Made by a program: the position numbers and the translations under genes. Below are positions 44,243-53,501 of a DNA stretch of 63,937 nt, piece by piece (the first letter of the stretch is position 1; every line of letters starts with the position of its first letter). The notes below the pieces were generated by a model. The model searched no databases. It had not been told where the DNA came from and was given only the letters and a program-made list of their open reading frames with translations. The stretch comes from an uncultured Treponema sp. GTDB lineage: Bacteria > Spirochaetota > Spirochaetia > Treponematales > Treponemataceae. The DNA lies in assembly GCA_947167345.1 (NCBI GenBank), contig CAMVHR010000013.1, forward strand, positions 1 through 63,937, given 5' to 3'.

Positions 44243-45925
44243 TTAAAAATAATATGGACTGTCCAAAGGTACCTGAAAACCGAGGGCAATATCAAGAAAT
44301 CCGTTCTTTCTTTTTTTTGCATAAATCTGAATGGACATATAATCCTTATCAGCACTTATTTCCGTTCTCAGAACCTGAACAGGGTCATTTTCACTAAAGC
44401 CCGCTTCATCTGCAGCAGACCCCTTTATGATGCTTCGTATATTATACAGTTTTTTGTTTGTTGTGGAAGACGGTACCAAATCCATTCCTATCAAAGGAAT
44501 AAGCGCCTGACCAATAACATCATGATTGTAAACTTCATAGCCAGGAGATTTTGGACGCTTTCCAAGATAAACAAGTTTTGTCATTTTGACACCCGCAGCA
44601 TTTGTAATGCCAACCTGAAGAATTGTGTCTGGAATACGCTTTAAAAAATTATTTGTCAACTCATCCGTAGTAGTAATGCGCTCTCCATTTATTGAAGTAA
44701 TTGTATCACCGGCATTAAGGCCACCGAACCCCGCATAGCCGCCTGGCATTACATAACATATATTCACACCAATGTTAGATGCTCCCATGCCATACAACTT
44801 TTTTGTCTTACCGTAAGAAGCCATCCATGGATGAACACGCTCACCTCCTGCAAACAAAATAGGAAGCTCATAGCGAAGATATTCAACAGGAATAGCAAAG
44901 TTCAACCCCTGATACAGAGGAACTCCCGCAAATACAACAGCCTGGACGTTTCCTTGCTCATCAATCAGAGGACCTCCAGAGTTTCCGCTGTTTACAGCCG
45001 CATCTATCTGAAAGACCTTACCTGTAGAAAACAAATCACGATCTTTTGAAGAAATAATGCCACTCGTAAGAGTCCTGTCCAAGCCCAGCGGAGAACCAAT
45101 TGCATAAACCTTATCACCAACATCAAGGTCGGAACTTGAACCTAAATTAAATACATAAGGTGCATCAACTTCTGTTTTCAGAAGGGCTAAATCTACAGAC
45201 TTGTCATATCCTATTATTTTTGCAGGAATACGTGTTTCAGGATCTTCTGCAAGACGAATATACAACCTTGCAAAACCTTCATATTCAGGATCTACACAAT
45301 CAGAAATAACATGATGATTCGTAATAATGTATCCGTTTTTAGAAATGAAAAAACCGCTCCCCAAAACACCGTCATTAAAACCAACTCCATGTTCAACCTT
45401 TATGCCCTTGTCCACGTATACGGTAACAGTACCTTTTATTAAGTCTGCAACTTTTGTATTCAGACTTTCTTTTGTAATAGACAATCCTGGAACATTTTTT
45501 TTAATCAAATCATCAAGCTGATTTTTTTGCAGGGCAAGAGATGAAAGTTCCTTATACCCTACAGCCTCAAGAGATTCAAAATAGCGCAATGCACTTATAT
45601 AGTTCTTTTTTGAGACATCTTTTTTATAGCGAGACACAATCCTTTTTTCACAGTCGGAATAAAGAGTCTGGATCGCAGAAACTGATGGGGAATTAGACTT
45701 TGTTTCAGTCTGAAGGATTTTTACACGCCACAATGCCTGAAGAGGCTCTTTTTCCACCAATTTTTTTATAGTCTGAATCTCATAGGTTACAGCATCTTCC
45801 GATGTATAATTTACAGGAGCAATCGCATCAGCAGCTTTCTTTTTCTTTTCCTTTACTTTTGCAGAAGCAATTCCACAAAGCCCAAGCAAAAAAAAAGAAA
45901 GTGCAATACATATAATCCGTTTCAA
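44243..45925 (-). CDS. Trypsin-like serine protease with PDZ domain (S1C, HtrA-like)
   Basis: The 560-residue secreted protein has a signal peptide (IICIALSFFLLGLCGIASA), an N-terminal helical region of about 150 residues, and an S1 protease domain with the triad: His in YIITNHHVIS (about 205), Asp in SVDLALLKTE, and Ser in NSGNSGGPLID (about 313). A PDZ domain (GINICYVMPGGYAGFGGLNA) and a second, weaker PDZ-like segment follow. The long N-terminal region is unlike DegP, so it is an HtrA relative rather than an orthologue. It likely handles misfolded periplasmic proteins. Confidence 0.85.
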   Translation of the reverse strand: MKRIICIALSFFLLGLCGIASAKVKEKKKKAADAIAPVNYTSEDAVTYEIQTIKKLVEKEPLQALWRVKILQTETKSNSPSVSAIQTLYSDCEKRIVSRYKKDVSKKNYISALRYFESLEAVGYKELSSLALQKNQLDDLIKKNVPGLSITKESLNTKVADLIKGTVTVYVDKGIKVEHGVGFNDGVLGSGFFISKNGYIITNHHVISDCVDPEYEGFARLYIRLAEDPETRIPAKIIGYDKSVDLALLKTEVDAPYVFNLGSSSDLDVGDKVYAIGSPLGLDRTLTSGIISSKDRDLFSTGKVFQIDAAVNSGNSGGPLIDEQGNVQAVVFAGVPLYQGLNFAIPVEYLRYELPILFAGGERVHPWMASYGKTKKLYGMGASNIGVNICYVMPGGYAGFGGLNAGDTITSINGERITTTDELTNNFLKRIPDTILQVGITNAAGVKMTKLVYLGKRPKSPGYEVYNHDVIGQALIPLIGMDLVPSSTTNKKLYNIRSIIKGSAADEAGFSENDPVQVLRTEISADKDYMSIQIYAKKRKNGFLDIALGFQVPLDSPYYF

Positions 45926-45928
45926 GTG

Positions 45929-48046
45929 TTAATTTCCTTTCTTATCTTTTTCTTGCAGAGACTCGGGCACCAATTGACCGTAATAAAAATTTCCCACATG
46001 TACAGCATGTATTCTCTGATTTTCAATCTCTACTACTGCCGAAAATCCCTGTCTGCCGTCTTCTTTTAGAACAGAAACAGCTTCCTGTGCCTGAGAACTT
46101 TTTCCAACTTCACCTACCCAGTAAAAGTCACAGTTCCGGTCTTTAGTTACAGAAAGATTACGACCGTTATGAGTAACAGATGAAGGAAGTCCATTTACAG
46201 AAGTTACAATAACAACAGAACCATCGTAGGAATCATAAAACATGTCATCTTCAACAATGTCTTCATTATCTGCATGAGGACGAACAGAAACCCGGACATT
46301 CCATGCACCATCACCATCCAAATCCCATGAAGATGTTCTTCCCTTACCAGAAAAATATTCTTCCGTAAAGTCAGGTACAGTATCCGCATTCTCGTCAACC
46401 TGTATCATACGCAGATAGAATTGTGCACCAAATGAAGGAAATCCAAACAGATTTGTCATAACAGTCTGTTCGTCTTCAAATGAATGAACGGCAGCAAGTC
46501 CTGACTCATCCAATTCATAATATTCTGTTGTTTCAAAAATTCCGTCACCATCAGAATCCACTATTCTAAGTGAAGGAATATTATTTTCAAACTGTGCATG
46601 GGCATACTGAACGCCATTCTTTGAAAAATAATCTATTGTATGAATGTTACCATTTAAAATAGTAGCTACAAGAGTTGCATTTTCCCGCTCTTTTGTACCA
46701 GCTGTAAACGAAGAACAGGAATTTAAAAGAACATCTCTAGTCATCTTGCGCTCATCTACCTGCAAAGCAGGAAAAAAGAATTGAGAGCCAGAAACAGAAC
46801 TTATCAAACTATCACGCTCTACACGAACAGGAGTCCACTTTAACTCTTCTGAGACAATTTCAAAAGAAGATGCAACATTATCATTTTCATCTAAGAATGC
46901 AAACGTTGATAGATACGGAAAAGAATTCCATGTAAATGCACATTTTTTTGCCTCTGGACTTGTGTTCAAAATACCTGAAACAGGAATGCCAAAATCACAT
47001 TCTACAGACCAGTCACAAAATCCGTCCTGATTGCTGTCATAGACTATTGTCTTAGGACGTCCCCTATAATACTTTACAAAAATATCTGACAGACCATCTC
47101 CATTCATGTCACGTGTTATAAGCCCACCATATGCTGTAAAGTATTCCTTTGCTTCGTTTATGACCCCCTCATCGCTTAAAAGAGGGAGAAAATCCCTGAA
47201 ATATGAATAGTCAATTTCATTATCTGCAAATGATGCAATATATTCAAATGCTTCTTTCTCAGAAATAAGACCAGCCTCAAAAGCAACTTTTGCATACATT
47301 GGATGAATCAGACCACGTGCAGAAAATGATTTCAACAGATTTTCGCGGACTGTACCAGTAGAAAATGAAGCGGCGTAAATTTCAAGCTCCGCATCTTTAT
47401 CAGGAGCAGCTTCCGAATACTGGCTTATTTGAGAAATAAAGGAATCTGCCATCTGATTAACGATTGGTTCAGAAGAATGTGCAGACTCATATTTAAAAAA
47501 TAAGAGAGGGAATCTTGTATCGGACGGATAAATCTTACGTGCACTGGCAATTTTATTCCTTGCATTAGAAACAGAAGCAGCATCTCCTAGTCTGTAATAG
47601 GCTTTGGCACGAATATACTCTGCATCAGCAGAATAGACAAACGGCGAACTGTCAAGCACATCAAAAACATTGGCATAGCGCATTGTATCTGCAAGAATGT
47701 CTGCATACAGAATACGCGCATTATCCCGGTTATAGTCAACCCAGTCATTACATTCAAGAGATTTTTCAACAATTGGAAGGACATCTGCTTTTAATGCCCC
47801 AAGCTCATTCTGTCCAACGGCAAAAATATACCACAAGTCAGAAATAGACTCATCATAACTTAAACCAAGCTGGCACTGGGATACTGCAGCCTTCCAGTCT
47901 TTTTTTACCGCATAACTGTTTGCAGTTGAAAGGCATCGCAAAGCTGTCCTGCGATGAGTTTTTTTTACAGTACTTTCAGAAGCAGTAGCAAAAGAAAGAA
48001 CACATGCCAACATTACGCTACAACAAAGATATACTTTAGATTTCAT
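45929..48046 (-). CDS. Secreted protein with N-terminal TPR-like repeats and Asp-rich Ca-binding-like motifs
   Basis: The 705-residue protein has a signal peptide (VYLCCSVMLACVLSFATA). The first 300 residues are helical with TPR-like periodicity (AVSQCQLGLSYDESISDLWY). The rest is beta-rich and holds DxDxDG-type loops: DMNGDGLSDIF, DSNQDGFCDW, DSDGDGIFETTEYY and DLDGDGAWNV, as in calcium-binding thrombospondin-3/dockerin-like repeats. I do not know a characterised homologue. It starts with ATGA overlap with tilS, so the two are translated together although functionally unrelated. Confidence 0.6.
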   Translation of the reverse strand: MKSKVYLCCSVMLACVLSFATASESTVKKTHRRTALRCLSTANSYAVKKDWKAAVSQCQLGLSYDESISDLWYIFAVGQNELGALKADVLPIVEKSLECNDWVDYNRDNARILYADILADTMRYANVFDVLDSSPFVYSADAEYIRAKAYYRLGDAASVSNARNKIASARKIYPSDTRFPLLFFKYESAHSSEPIVNQMADSFISQISQYSEAAPDKDAELEIYAASFSTGTVRENLLKSFSARGLIHPMYAKVAFEAGLISEKEAFEYIASFADNEIDYSYFRDFLPLLSDEGVINEAKEYFTAYGGLITRDMNGDGLSDIFVKYYRGRPKTIVYDSNQDGFCDWSVECDFGIPVSGILNTSPEAKKCAFTWNSFPYLSTFAFLDENDNVASSFEIVSEELKWTPVRVERDSLISSVSGSQFFFPALQVDERKMTRDVLLNSCSSFTAGTKERENATLVATILNGNIHTIDYFSKNGVQYAHAQFENNIPSLRIVDSDGDGIFETTEYYELDESGLAAVHSFEDEQTVMTNLFGFPSFGAQFYLRMIQVDENADTVPDFTEEYFSGKGRTSSWDLDGDGAWNVRVSVRPHADNEDIVEDDMFYDSYDGSVVIVTSVNGLPSSVTHNGRNLSVTKDRNCDFYWVGEVGKSSQAQEAVSVLKEDGRQGFSAVVEIENQRIHAVHVGNFYYGQLVPESLQEKDKKGN

Positions 48047-49428
48047 TTTAAATCCTTTACTATCCAGTTTTTAAAGCCAGAGGCTTCACCCCATATACAT
48101 ATTAAATCCTGTTGTGCAACAGCCAACCGTTGCACAACAGGAATGAAATCTTTTTTTTCACCACACTTCCAGTCACTCAAAATCTTTGCAACAGGAGTAT
48201 AAGTTCCTGATGAGTTTTTTATCTCATCACCAGGCTGCCTTGTCCTTATGGCAAAAGGAAAATCAAGATTTTCAAACTGCACAGAAGAACCATCTAAAAA
48301 GGAGTCTTCCTTAGCTGCAAGGCAAATTTGTCCATCTTTTATATCAACATCAAACACAAAAGAACCGGCTTTATAAGTGCCGACCTGTTCTATTTTAACA
48401 AAAAAACCTCTTTCTGTCGCTATTTTTTTTTGTTTTTGAACAAAAATGTCAGTTCCATCACATTGAATACAGACACCACAGGCCTCTTCTTTCCACAACG
48501 AATGATGATGCAAAGCATGTTCCATAACATCAGAAACAAGTCGATATGGAATGCGATTACCAGCTTGTATTGCTAAAAAAGCCATATACATCATTCTTCG
48601 TTGAATAGCTCTGGATTTCTGACAGAAAAGTCCATATTTCATGACAACCTGACAGTCTTTTACAGTACAAGAGTTTTCAAAAGCCTCATGTGCCATACCA
48701 TGCAGAACAGATTCGTCATCACGCATTTTACCTGACAGAGCAAGTACACTCTTCTGCCAACCACAAACCTCTTTATTTAAAATCGGCATTATTGTGTTAC
48801 GAATACAGTTTCTGTACATAACTGTTTCAAAATTTGTTTTATCAGTGCAAAAACTTATATTCTGCAGCTTCAGATATTCTTCTATTTCATCTCTGGAAAT
48901 ATCAAGCAGAGGACGAATATACATGTCACGCTTTGAAGGGATGCCTGAAAGCGACTCAGCCCCACTTCCATGCAAAAAACGCATTACAACAGTTTCTATC
49001 TGATCATTTTTGTTATGGGCAAGGCAAACATGAGACATGTCATATTTTTTTGCAAAATCAGAAAAAAATCGGTACCGAACATTTCTGGCAGCAGCTTCAA
49101 TGCCAATATTCTGCTGCTGAGAATCCTTTTCAATAGCCCCTCGTGGAATGTCAATACGCTCACACAGGACATTCAGTTTTCGACAATAATCCTGAACAAA
49201 TTCTGCATCCCCCTCGGTTTCTTCCTTCTTCCGTAAATTATGATTTACAGTAATTACATAAATAGTTACATCATTGGGAATTACATGAACTAACGAAGTC
49301 AGAAGAGAAATAGAATCGGCACCACCGCTAACTGCAACGCCAATGCGTTTATGCAAAGAAAAATCAACGCCAAGTCGAAAAAGTTCTTTTTTTACGTTCA
49401 AATCAAAAGTTTCAACAAAACTGTTCAT
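48043..49428 (-). CDS. tilS: tRNA(Ile)-lysidine synthase
   Basis: TilS converts the anticodon wobble C34 of tRNA-Ile to lysidine so that it reads AUA. The 461-residue product has the PP-loop AVSGGADSISLLTSLV (residues 27-42), the RFFSDFAKKYDMSHVCLAHNKNDQIETV segment split over the family's second motif, and the GIPSKRDMYIRPLLDISRDE part. I set the start at 49428 because the longer open frame upstream reads through the terminator hairpin of rplY. No good ribosome site is visible. It is first in a four-gene operon ending in lepA. Confidence 0.95.
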   Translation of the reverse strand: MNSFVETFDLNVKKELFRLGVDFSLHKRIGVAVSGGADSISLLTSLVHVIPNDVTIYVITVNHNLRKKEETEGDAEFVQDYCRKLNVLCERIDIPRGAIEKDSQQQNIGIEAAARNVRYRFFSDFAKKYDMSHVCLAHNKNDQIETVVMRFLHGSGAESLSGIPSKRDMYIRPLLDISRDEIEEYLKLQNISFCTDKTNFETVMYRNCIRNTIMPILNKEVCGWQKSVLALSGKMRDDESVLHGMAHEAFENSCTVKDCQVVMKYGLFCQKSRAIQRRMMYMAFLAIQAGNRIPYRLVSDVMEHALHHHSLWKEEACGVCIQCDGTDIFVQKQKKIATERGFFVKIEQVGTYKAGSFVFDVDIKDGQICLAAKEDSFLDGSSVQFENLDFPFAIRTRQPGDEIKNSSGTYTPVAKILSDWKCGEKKDFIPVVQRLAVAQQDLICIWGEASGFKNWIVKDLK

Positions 49429-49478
49429 GCAATCAGTATACCACAATAAAGAAGGGCATAATACAAAACATAAAAAAA

Positions 49479-49496
49479 CCCTGACATAAGTCAGGG
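49479..49496 (-). terminator. Intrinsic terminator of rplY
   Basis: CCCTGAC (49479-49485) pairs with GTCAGGG (49490-49496); on the minus strand a run of seven T residues follows the stem. Confidence 0.85.
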
Positions 49497-49520
49497 CTTT
49501 CATCAAAAAAATTACTTTAT

Positions 49521-50078
49521 TTACTTATTTCTTGGTGGTGCAACAGTAACAACTACAGAAGAAGGATCTGTGATGAATGTAATCTTATCACTCAATCCAA
49601 TATCTTTTACTGTATATCTTGTACCAATTTCAACCTTTGAGATATCAGCAAGAATAGTTGTTGGCAAATCAGCAGGAAGAGCCTTGATTACAATTTCAGG
49701 AATATGCTTTACAAGGAAACCTCCCTTCAAAACACCAGCCGGAGTTCCTGAATAATGAATCTTCATTTTAGCCGTAATTGGCTTATTTCCAGATACAATA
49801 TGGAAATCAGCATGAAGGTTTTTATCAGTGATAATATCATATTCTGTATCTTTGATATAAGCCTTATTATCCTGTCCATCAATCTTCAAAGTAATCAAAG
49901 TTGTTGCAGTAACAGAACGCCAAACCTTTGAAAATTCTGCTGCATCAACATCAAGCATAACAGATTCGCCCTTTTCATTATAAGCAATAGCAGGAATACG
50001 ACCTGTTGCACGCAACTTTTTTGCTGCAGATTTTCCAGACTCTTTGCGAACCTTAGCATTAATAACAAACTGTTCCAT
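49521..50078 (-). CDS. rplY: Large-subunit ribosomal protein bL25 (CTC type)
   Basis: bL25 binds 5S rRNA. The 185-residue protein is the long, two-domain form (also called CTC or TL5): the N-terminal L25 fold with KLRATGRIPAIAYNEKGES and a C-terminal beta domain with PADLPTTILADISKVEIG. The ribosome site AGGAG precedes the ATG. A terminator follows. tRNA-Gln and spoVG lie upstream on the same strand. Confidence 0.95.
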   Translation of the reverse strand: MEQFVINAKVRKESGKSAAKKLRATGRIPAIAYNEKGESVMLDVDAAEFSKVWRSVTATTLITLKIDGQDNKAYIKDTEYDIITDKNLHADFHIVSGNKPITAKMKIHYSGTPAGVLKGGFLVKHIPEIVIKALPADLPTTILADISKVEIGTRYTVKDIGLSDKITFITDPSSVVVTVAPPRNK

Positions 50079-50118
50079 TGTAAAAACTCCTATAAGAATA
50101 CAAACTCTTAATTAAATA

Positions 50119-50191
50119 CTGGGACGGCTGGATTCGAACCAGCGGAATGATGGCACCAAAAGCCATTGTCTTACCACTTGACGACGTCCCA
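50119..50191 (-). tRNA. tRNA-Gln (anticodon TTG)
   Basis: The 73-base gene has the acceptor stem TGGGACG/CGTCCCA with discriminator G, an anticodon arm ATGGC-TTTTGGT-GCCAT with TTG at 34-36, and the T arm GCTGG-TTCGAAT-CCAGC. CCA is not encoded. It lies between spoVG and rplY. Confidence 0.93.
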
Positions 50192-50200
50192 AAAAAAATA

Positions 50201-50491
50201 CTAATCATCACCAGAAGCAGAAACTGTCTCTGGTTCTATATGACCTGCAGCATATTCACTCAGAATTTTATCCTGCAGCTCTTTGCGAAAGTCAATGCTT
50301 ATCGGATGCGCAACATCCTTGTATGCTCCATTTGCAGTTTTTCTGCTTGGCATTGCAATAAACAGCCCTGACTTTCCCTCAATAATTTTAACATTATGAA
50401 CGACAAAACTGCCGTCAAATGTCACAGTAACGTAAGCCTTAAGCTTGCCATCACCCTCAACCTTCCTGATTCTTACTTCAGAAACCTGCAT
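50201..50491 (-). CDS. spoVG: SpoVG family protein
   Basis: The 96-residue protein starts MQVSEVRIRKVEGDGKLKAY and has SGLFIAMPSRKT and AHPISIDFRKELQDKIL, the SpoVG hallmarks. SpoVG binds DNA and RNA site-specifically and in Borrelia is a regulator of gene expression. The conserved positively charged helix near the C-terminus (the specificity helix) is present. In spirochetes and Gram-positive bacteria it often lies near tRNA-Gln, rplY and ispE, as here. Confidence 0.95.
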   Translation of the reverse strand: MQVSEVRIRKVEGDGKLKAYVTVTFDGSFVVHNVKIIEGKSGLFIAMPSRKTANGAYKDVAHPISIDFRKELQDKILSEYAAGHIEPETVSASGDD

Positions 50492-50528
50492 AACTCTCTA
50501 ATCCTCCAGTTCTGTAAAAACAAACTTT

Positions 50529-51401
50529 TTAAGCCAGTGCAATCCGCCAGTTTTTAGAAAGAATTTCACAAGCAGTTCTTGCAAGGGAAGAAATTTCTTC
50601 ACCTTCTTTCCTGACAAAAATTCCATAAACAGTAGAGCCAGACCCAGACATATCTGCAAAATCTGCTCCGCAGTTCTTTAAAGCTGCAATTGCATTTGCG
50701 ATTTTTTCAAACCGCCCAGACACAGGAGTTGTAAAATCATTAGAAAACTGCCATTCCTTTATCGGTTTCTGAAACTCCTTTCTCATATCCAGAGCAGGAG
50801 ACCTTTTTTCCAAGTAGGAATCTACCCACGAATAAGCATCTTTAGTAGAGACACTCACACCCGGAAAAACAAGAACAACAGAATAATCATTCCGCGGTTC
50901 TATAGGAGTTATATGCTCCCCTCTTCCTCCGACAACTGCCGCAAAAGGACGTTTATTTCCTTCAATCAGTGCCTGAGTAAAAAAGAAAACATCACTACCG
51001 ACAAGGCCTGCAATCTTATGCAAGTCATCTGCTGCAAGACGAGTATTAAATAATCTGTCAACGGATTGAATAAAAGAAGAAGCATCGCTTGATCCGCCCC
51101 CCAATCCACCGCCAGAAGGAATACGCTTTGTTACGTTAACACGAACTCCGTATTTCGTACCAGTCAGCACGCAGAAAGCTTTGTATGCCGTAGTAAATGT
51201 ATTTTCCTGAGGAAGATTCATTTCCTCACATTCCACAATACAAGCACCTTCAGGTGCATCAGAAGAAACTGTAAGAGTATCGTACAAAGAAACCGTTGTA
51301 AAAATACTCTCAATACTGTGGTAACCGTCCAATCGTTTCGGCAAGACGCGAAGTCCTATGTTTATTTTTGCCGGAGCCGTAACAGTTATGCTATCAGCCA
51401 T
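50529..51401 (-). CDS. ispE: 4-diphosphocytidyl-2-C-methyl-D-erythritol kinase
   Basis: IspE phosphorylates the 2-hydroxyl of CDP-methylerythritol in the MEP isoprenoid pathway. The 290-residue product is a GHMP kinase: TAPAKINIGLRVLPKRLDGYH near residue 8, the ATP loop IPSGGGLGGGSSDASSF, and ADMSGSGSTVYGIF near the C-terminus. Length is typical. A gap of about 37 bases separates it from spoVG downstream, so they are likely co-transcribed. Confidence 0.95.
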   Translation of the reverse strand: MADSITVTAPAKINIGLRVLPKRLDGYHSIESIFTTVSLYDTLTVSSDAPEGACIVECEEMNLPQENTFTTAYKAFCVLTGTKYGVRVNVTKRIPSGGGLGGGSSDASSFIQSVDRLFNTRLAADDLHKIAGLVGSDVFFFTQALIEGNKRPFAAVVGGRGEHITPIEPRNDYSVVLVFPGVSVSTKDAYSWVDSYLEKRSPALDMRKEFQKPIKEWQFSNDFTTPVSGRFEKIANAIAALKNCGADFADMSGSGSTVYGIFVRKEGEEISSLARTACEILSKNWRIALA

Positions 51402-51457
51402 ACGAAAATTATATTAGACTTTTTATGAAATTATGTCAACAGAATTAGTTTTTTACC

Positions 51458-51486
51458 TTGACAAAAGATTTATCCTATTCTACATT
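51458..51486 (+). promoter_or_regulatory. Promoter of the Asp-rich protein gene
   Basis: TTGACA (51458-51463), 17 bases and TACATT (51481-51486) lie five bases before an ATG at 51492 and 50 bases before the ATG at 51537. Confidence 0.6.
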
Positions 51487-51491
51487 TTTAG

Positions 51492-51848
51492 ATGGACGGT
51501 ATAGGGTTAGATCAGCATATTAAGGGGAATACTACCATGCTCGATGACGATTATCTGGACTTTGCAGAAGCTTCTGGTTTTTCATACGATGACGATTATC
51601 AGGACGATGATTTAGATGATTTTGATGATGATTTTGAGGACGATGAAGATCAGGACTATTATGACGACGAGTTTGAAGACAGTCTCGACGAAGATGATGT
51701 AGACGATTACGATGAACCTTTTGATGATCAGGAAGCAGAGGATGGATATGACAACCGCCGTCGTGGCTTCGATGATGACTTTTATAATGATGACGAAGAA
51801 ATCGAAGAAGACAGCGATCCTGCTGACCTAGATGATAATAATTTTTAA
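51492..51848 (+). CDS. Highly acidic Asp/Glu-rich protein
   Basis: The 118-residue protein has no recognised domain. About half of the residues are Asp or Glu, in blocks such as YDDDYQDDDLDDFDDD, with few hydrophobic residues, so it is probably disordered and may act as a histone-like mimic, ion binder or chaperone. Two starts are possible: ATG 51492 fits a leaderless mRNA; ATG 51537 has AAGGGG upstream and would give 103 residues (MLDDDYLDF...). I report the longer form. The reading frame is free of stops and has a promoter and a terminator, so it is likely a real gene. Confidence 0.6.
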   Translation: MDGIGLDQHIKGNTTMLDDDYLDFAEASGFSYDDDYQDDDLDDFDDDFEDDEDQDYYDDEFEDSLDEDDVDDYDEPFDDQEAEDGYDNRRRGFDDDFYNDDEEIEEDSDPADLDDNNF

Positions 51849-51855
51849 TTTTATA

Positions 51856-51902
51856 AAAAAGGTTTCCTTCTGAAGAATTTTCTTCATAAAGGAAACCTTT
51901 TT
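51856..51902. terminator. Bidirectional intrinsic terminator
   Basis: AAAAAGGTTTCCTT (51856-51869) pairs with AAGGAAACCTTTTT (51889-51902), and the loop carries a further TGAAGA/TCTTCA stem. It ends both the acidic-protein gene and the convergent rplU-to-rsfS operon. Confidence 0.9.
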
Positions 51903-51915
51903 ACATTTCCGCAAG

Positions 51916-52263
51916 CTACTTCAGTTTTTTAGCTGCATGCCACAACTTTTCAAGTTCATAAAAATCACGGGCATCTTTAGACATCAAGTGAACGACTACA
52001 GTACCCAAATCAATCAGATTCCAGTCATCACCCTGAGGACTTTTATTTGAAGTAACATGCACCTGCATGTCATTTTCTGCAATGTAATCTTTTATCTGCT
52101 TATACAAACCCTGCCAATGTGCACCGCTAGTTATGGTAACAATAACAAAATAATCAGTCCAGCTGTTCAATCCAGAAACATCAAGAACAGTTACATCCTG
52201 TCCTTTATAATCTTCCATAAGCTGGGCTATTTCCAAAGCCTTTGTCTCATCTGTTTTTTCCAT
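51916..52263 (-). CDS. rsfS: Ribosomal silencing factor RsfS
   Basis: RsfS binds uL14 and blocks subunit joining when nutrients are short. The 115-residue product has the family core: DVTVLDVSGLNSWTDYFVIV, SGAHWQGLYKQIKDYI and WNLIDLGTVVVHLMSKDARD, followed by FYELEKLWHAAK. It is the last gene of the cluster, and the neighbours yqeK, nadD and obg are the usual ones. Confidence 0.95.
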   Translation of the reverse strand: MEKTDETKALEIAQLMEDYKGQDVTVLDVSGLNSWTDYFVIVTITSGAHWQGLYKQIKDYIAENDMQVHVTSNKSPQGDDWNLIDLGTVVVHLMSKDARDFYELEKLWHAAKKLK

Positions 52264-52286
52264 GATATATCCTCACATCAATTATT

Positions 52287-53501
52287 TTATTTTCCCAAAT
52301 CGTCTTTGCCAAAACCACCGCGAACATACCGTCCGTCCCAGTCCTTGCCTAAAATGATTGAAAAGTCTACATCAGAAACATCGTCTTCATAAGTCCGAAG
52401 TTCCTCATTTATTATATTATAACACGTTATGAAATCACCTAAAGAAGATGCTGCTTCATCATTTCCAATATGATTGATGATAACAGTATGTTCATAATCA
52501 TTGCGGTCGGCATTTCCAACCTTAATGACTTTATAGCCTGCTCCGTTTAAAGAAGTTGAAGCTCTCTGTGCAAGCCCCTGTTTTAAAGTTCCATTCAAAA
52601 TCTCAATGTTATAAGTTCGGTTTTCACCAGTACTGTCGCTTACAAGCATGCGTATACGCTGTTTTACAATGTCTTTCATCAGCTGCCCGTCCATATAAGG
52701 GAAAAGCAAAGTTTTTCCATCCACAACGCGAGGACTTCCAACAACAGCTTGAGTTGTAACAGTATCAGTCTGAATGTCAGAAACAATTTTTATCAAGTTA
52801 TAAAAATCATCATCATCTATATTGCTCTTCATCTTTGAACTGAATACAGGAAAATTTTTCTTATTCAAAAAAACATCCCTGTTTTCATTGAATGCTGTCA
52901 AAAACGAAACAAATGCCGTTCTTCTGCGGCTTTCTTGATCATCATCAGTTTCTTCCGGCAGAATATAGTTTATATAAGTCTGAATTTTGTCTCCATCTAA
53001 AGATATTGCACCACTGGGCAACATCCACCGAGTACCATCAGGAGATACAGCATCAACAGGTGTAGGCACAAAAACATTAAGACCGTCAAGCAAATCGGTC
53101 AAGAGACCAAAATTTTCAAGTGTAATTTCAACAGTAAAGGGAATTGCCAAGTCAAGGAATTTTTCAATCTCACTCTTATATACTTCAATTGATTTTTCCT
53201 TATAAATTGCATCAATTCTGTCGGTGCGGCCAAGACTTTTATAAATAGCTCCCGTGTTACCAGTTACATCAAACACCGTAGCCCTTTTTGTCTTCGGGTA
53301 GCATATAAAGACCTCCGTTGCAAGGGCATTTCCGTCATCATCACTCAGAACAAAAAGGACTTTTACAGTCTCATCTTTTTTCAGATTATCTGCAACAGGA
53401 TCTGTCTTTAAATTAAGATACAGCAAAAATACTGTAACAGAAAAAATCATTATAATGACACCAATAAAAATCAAACCTTTAACTTCTTTTGAAAAAGCCA
53501 T
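52287..53501 (-). CDS. LytR-CpsA-Psr (LCP) family protein
   Basis: The 404-residue protein has a membrane anchor near the N-terminus (GLIFIGVIIMIFSVTVFLLYL, about residues 9-29) and a periplasmic LCP-like domain with VEITLENFGLLTDLLDGLNV and RRRTAFVSFLTAF (the usual Arg-rich helix). A LytR_C domain follows (RTYNIEILNGTLKQGLAQRA). LCP enzymes attach polymers to peptidoglycan in Gram-positive bacteria; the role in spirochetes is unclear. The start ATG is one base from yqeK's stop region (the genes abut at 53501). Confidence 0.75.
   Translation of the reverse strand: MAFSKEVKGLIFIGVIIMIFSVTVFLLYLNLKTDPVADNLKKDETVKVLFVLSDDDGNALATEVFICYPKTKRATVFDVTGNTGAIYKSLGRTDRIDAIYKEKSIEVYKSEIEKFLDLAIPFTVEITLENFGLLTDLLDGLNVFVPTPVDAVSPDGTRWMLPSGAISLDGDKIQTYINYILPEETDDDQESRRRTAFVSFLTAFNENRDVFLNKKNFPVFSSKMKSNIDDDDFYNLIKIVSDIQTDTVTTQAVVGSPRVVDGKTLLFPYMDGQLMKDIVKQRIRMLVSDSTGENRTYNIEILNGTLKQGLAQRASTSLNGAGYKVIKVGNADRNDYEHTVIINHIGNDEAASSLGDFITCYNIINEELRTYEDDVSDVDFSIILGKDWDGRYVRGGFGKDDLGK

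Noticed and set aside
43778-44644. 288-codon open frame antisense to lepA
   Set aside because: The frame is a shadow of lepA and the end of the protease gene; its translation looks random.
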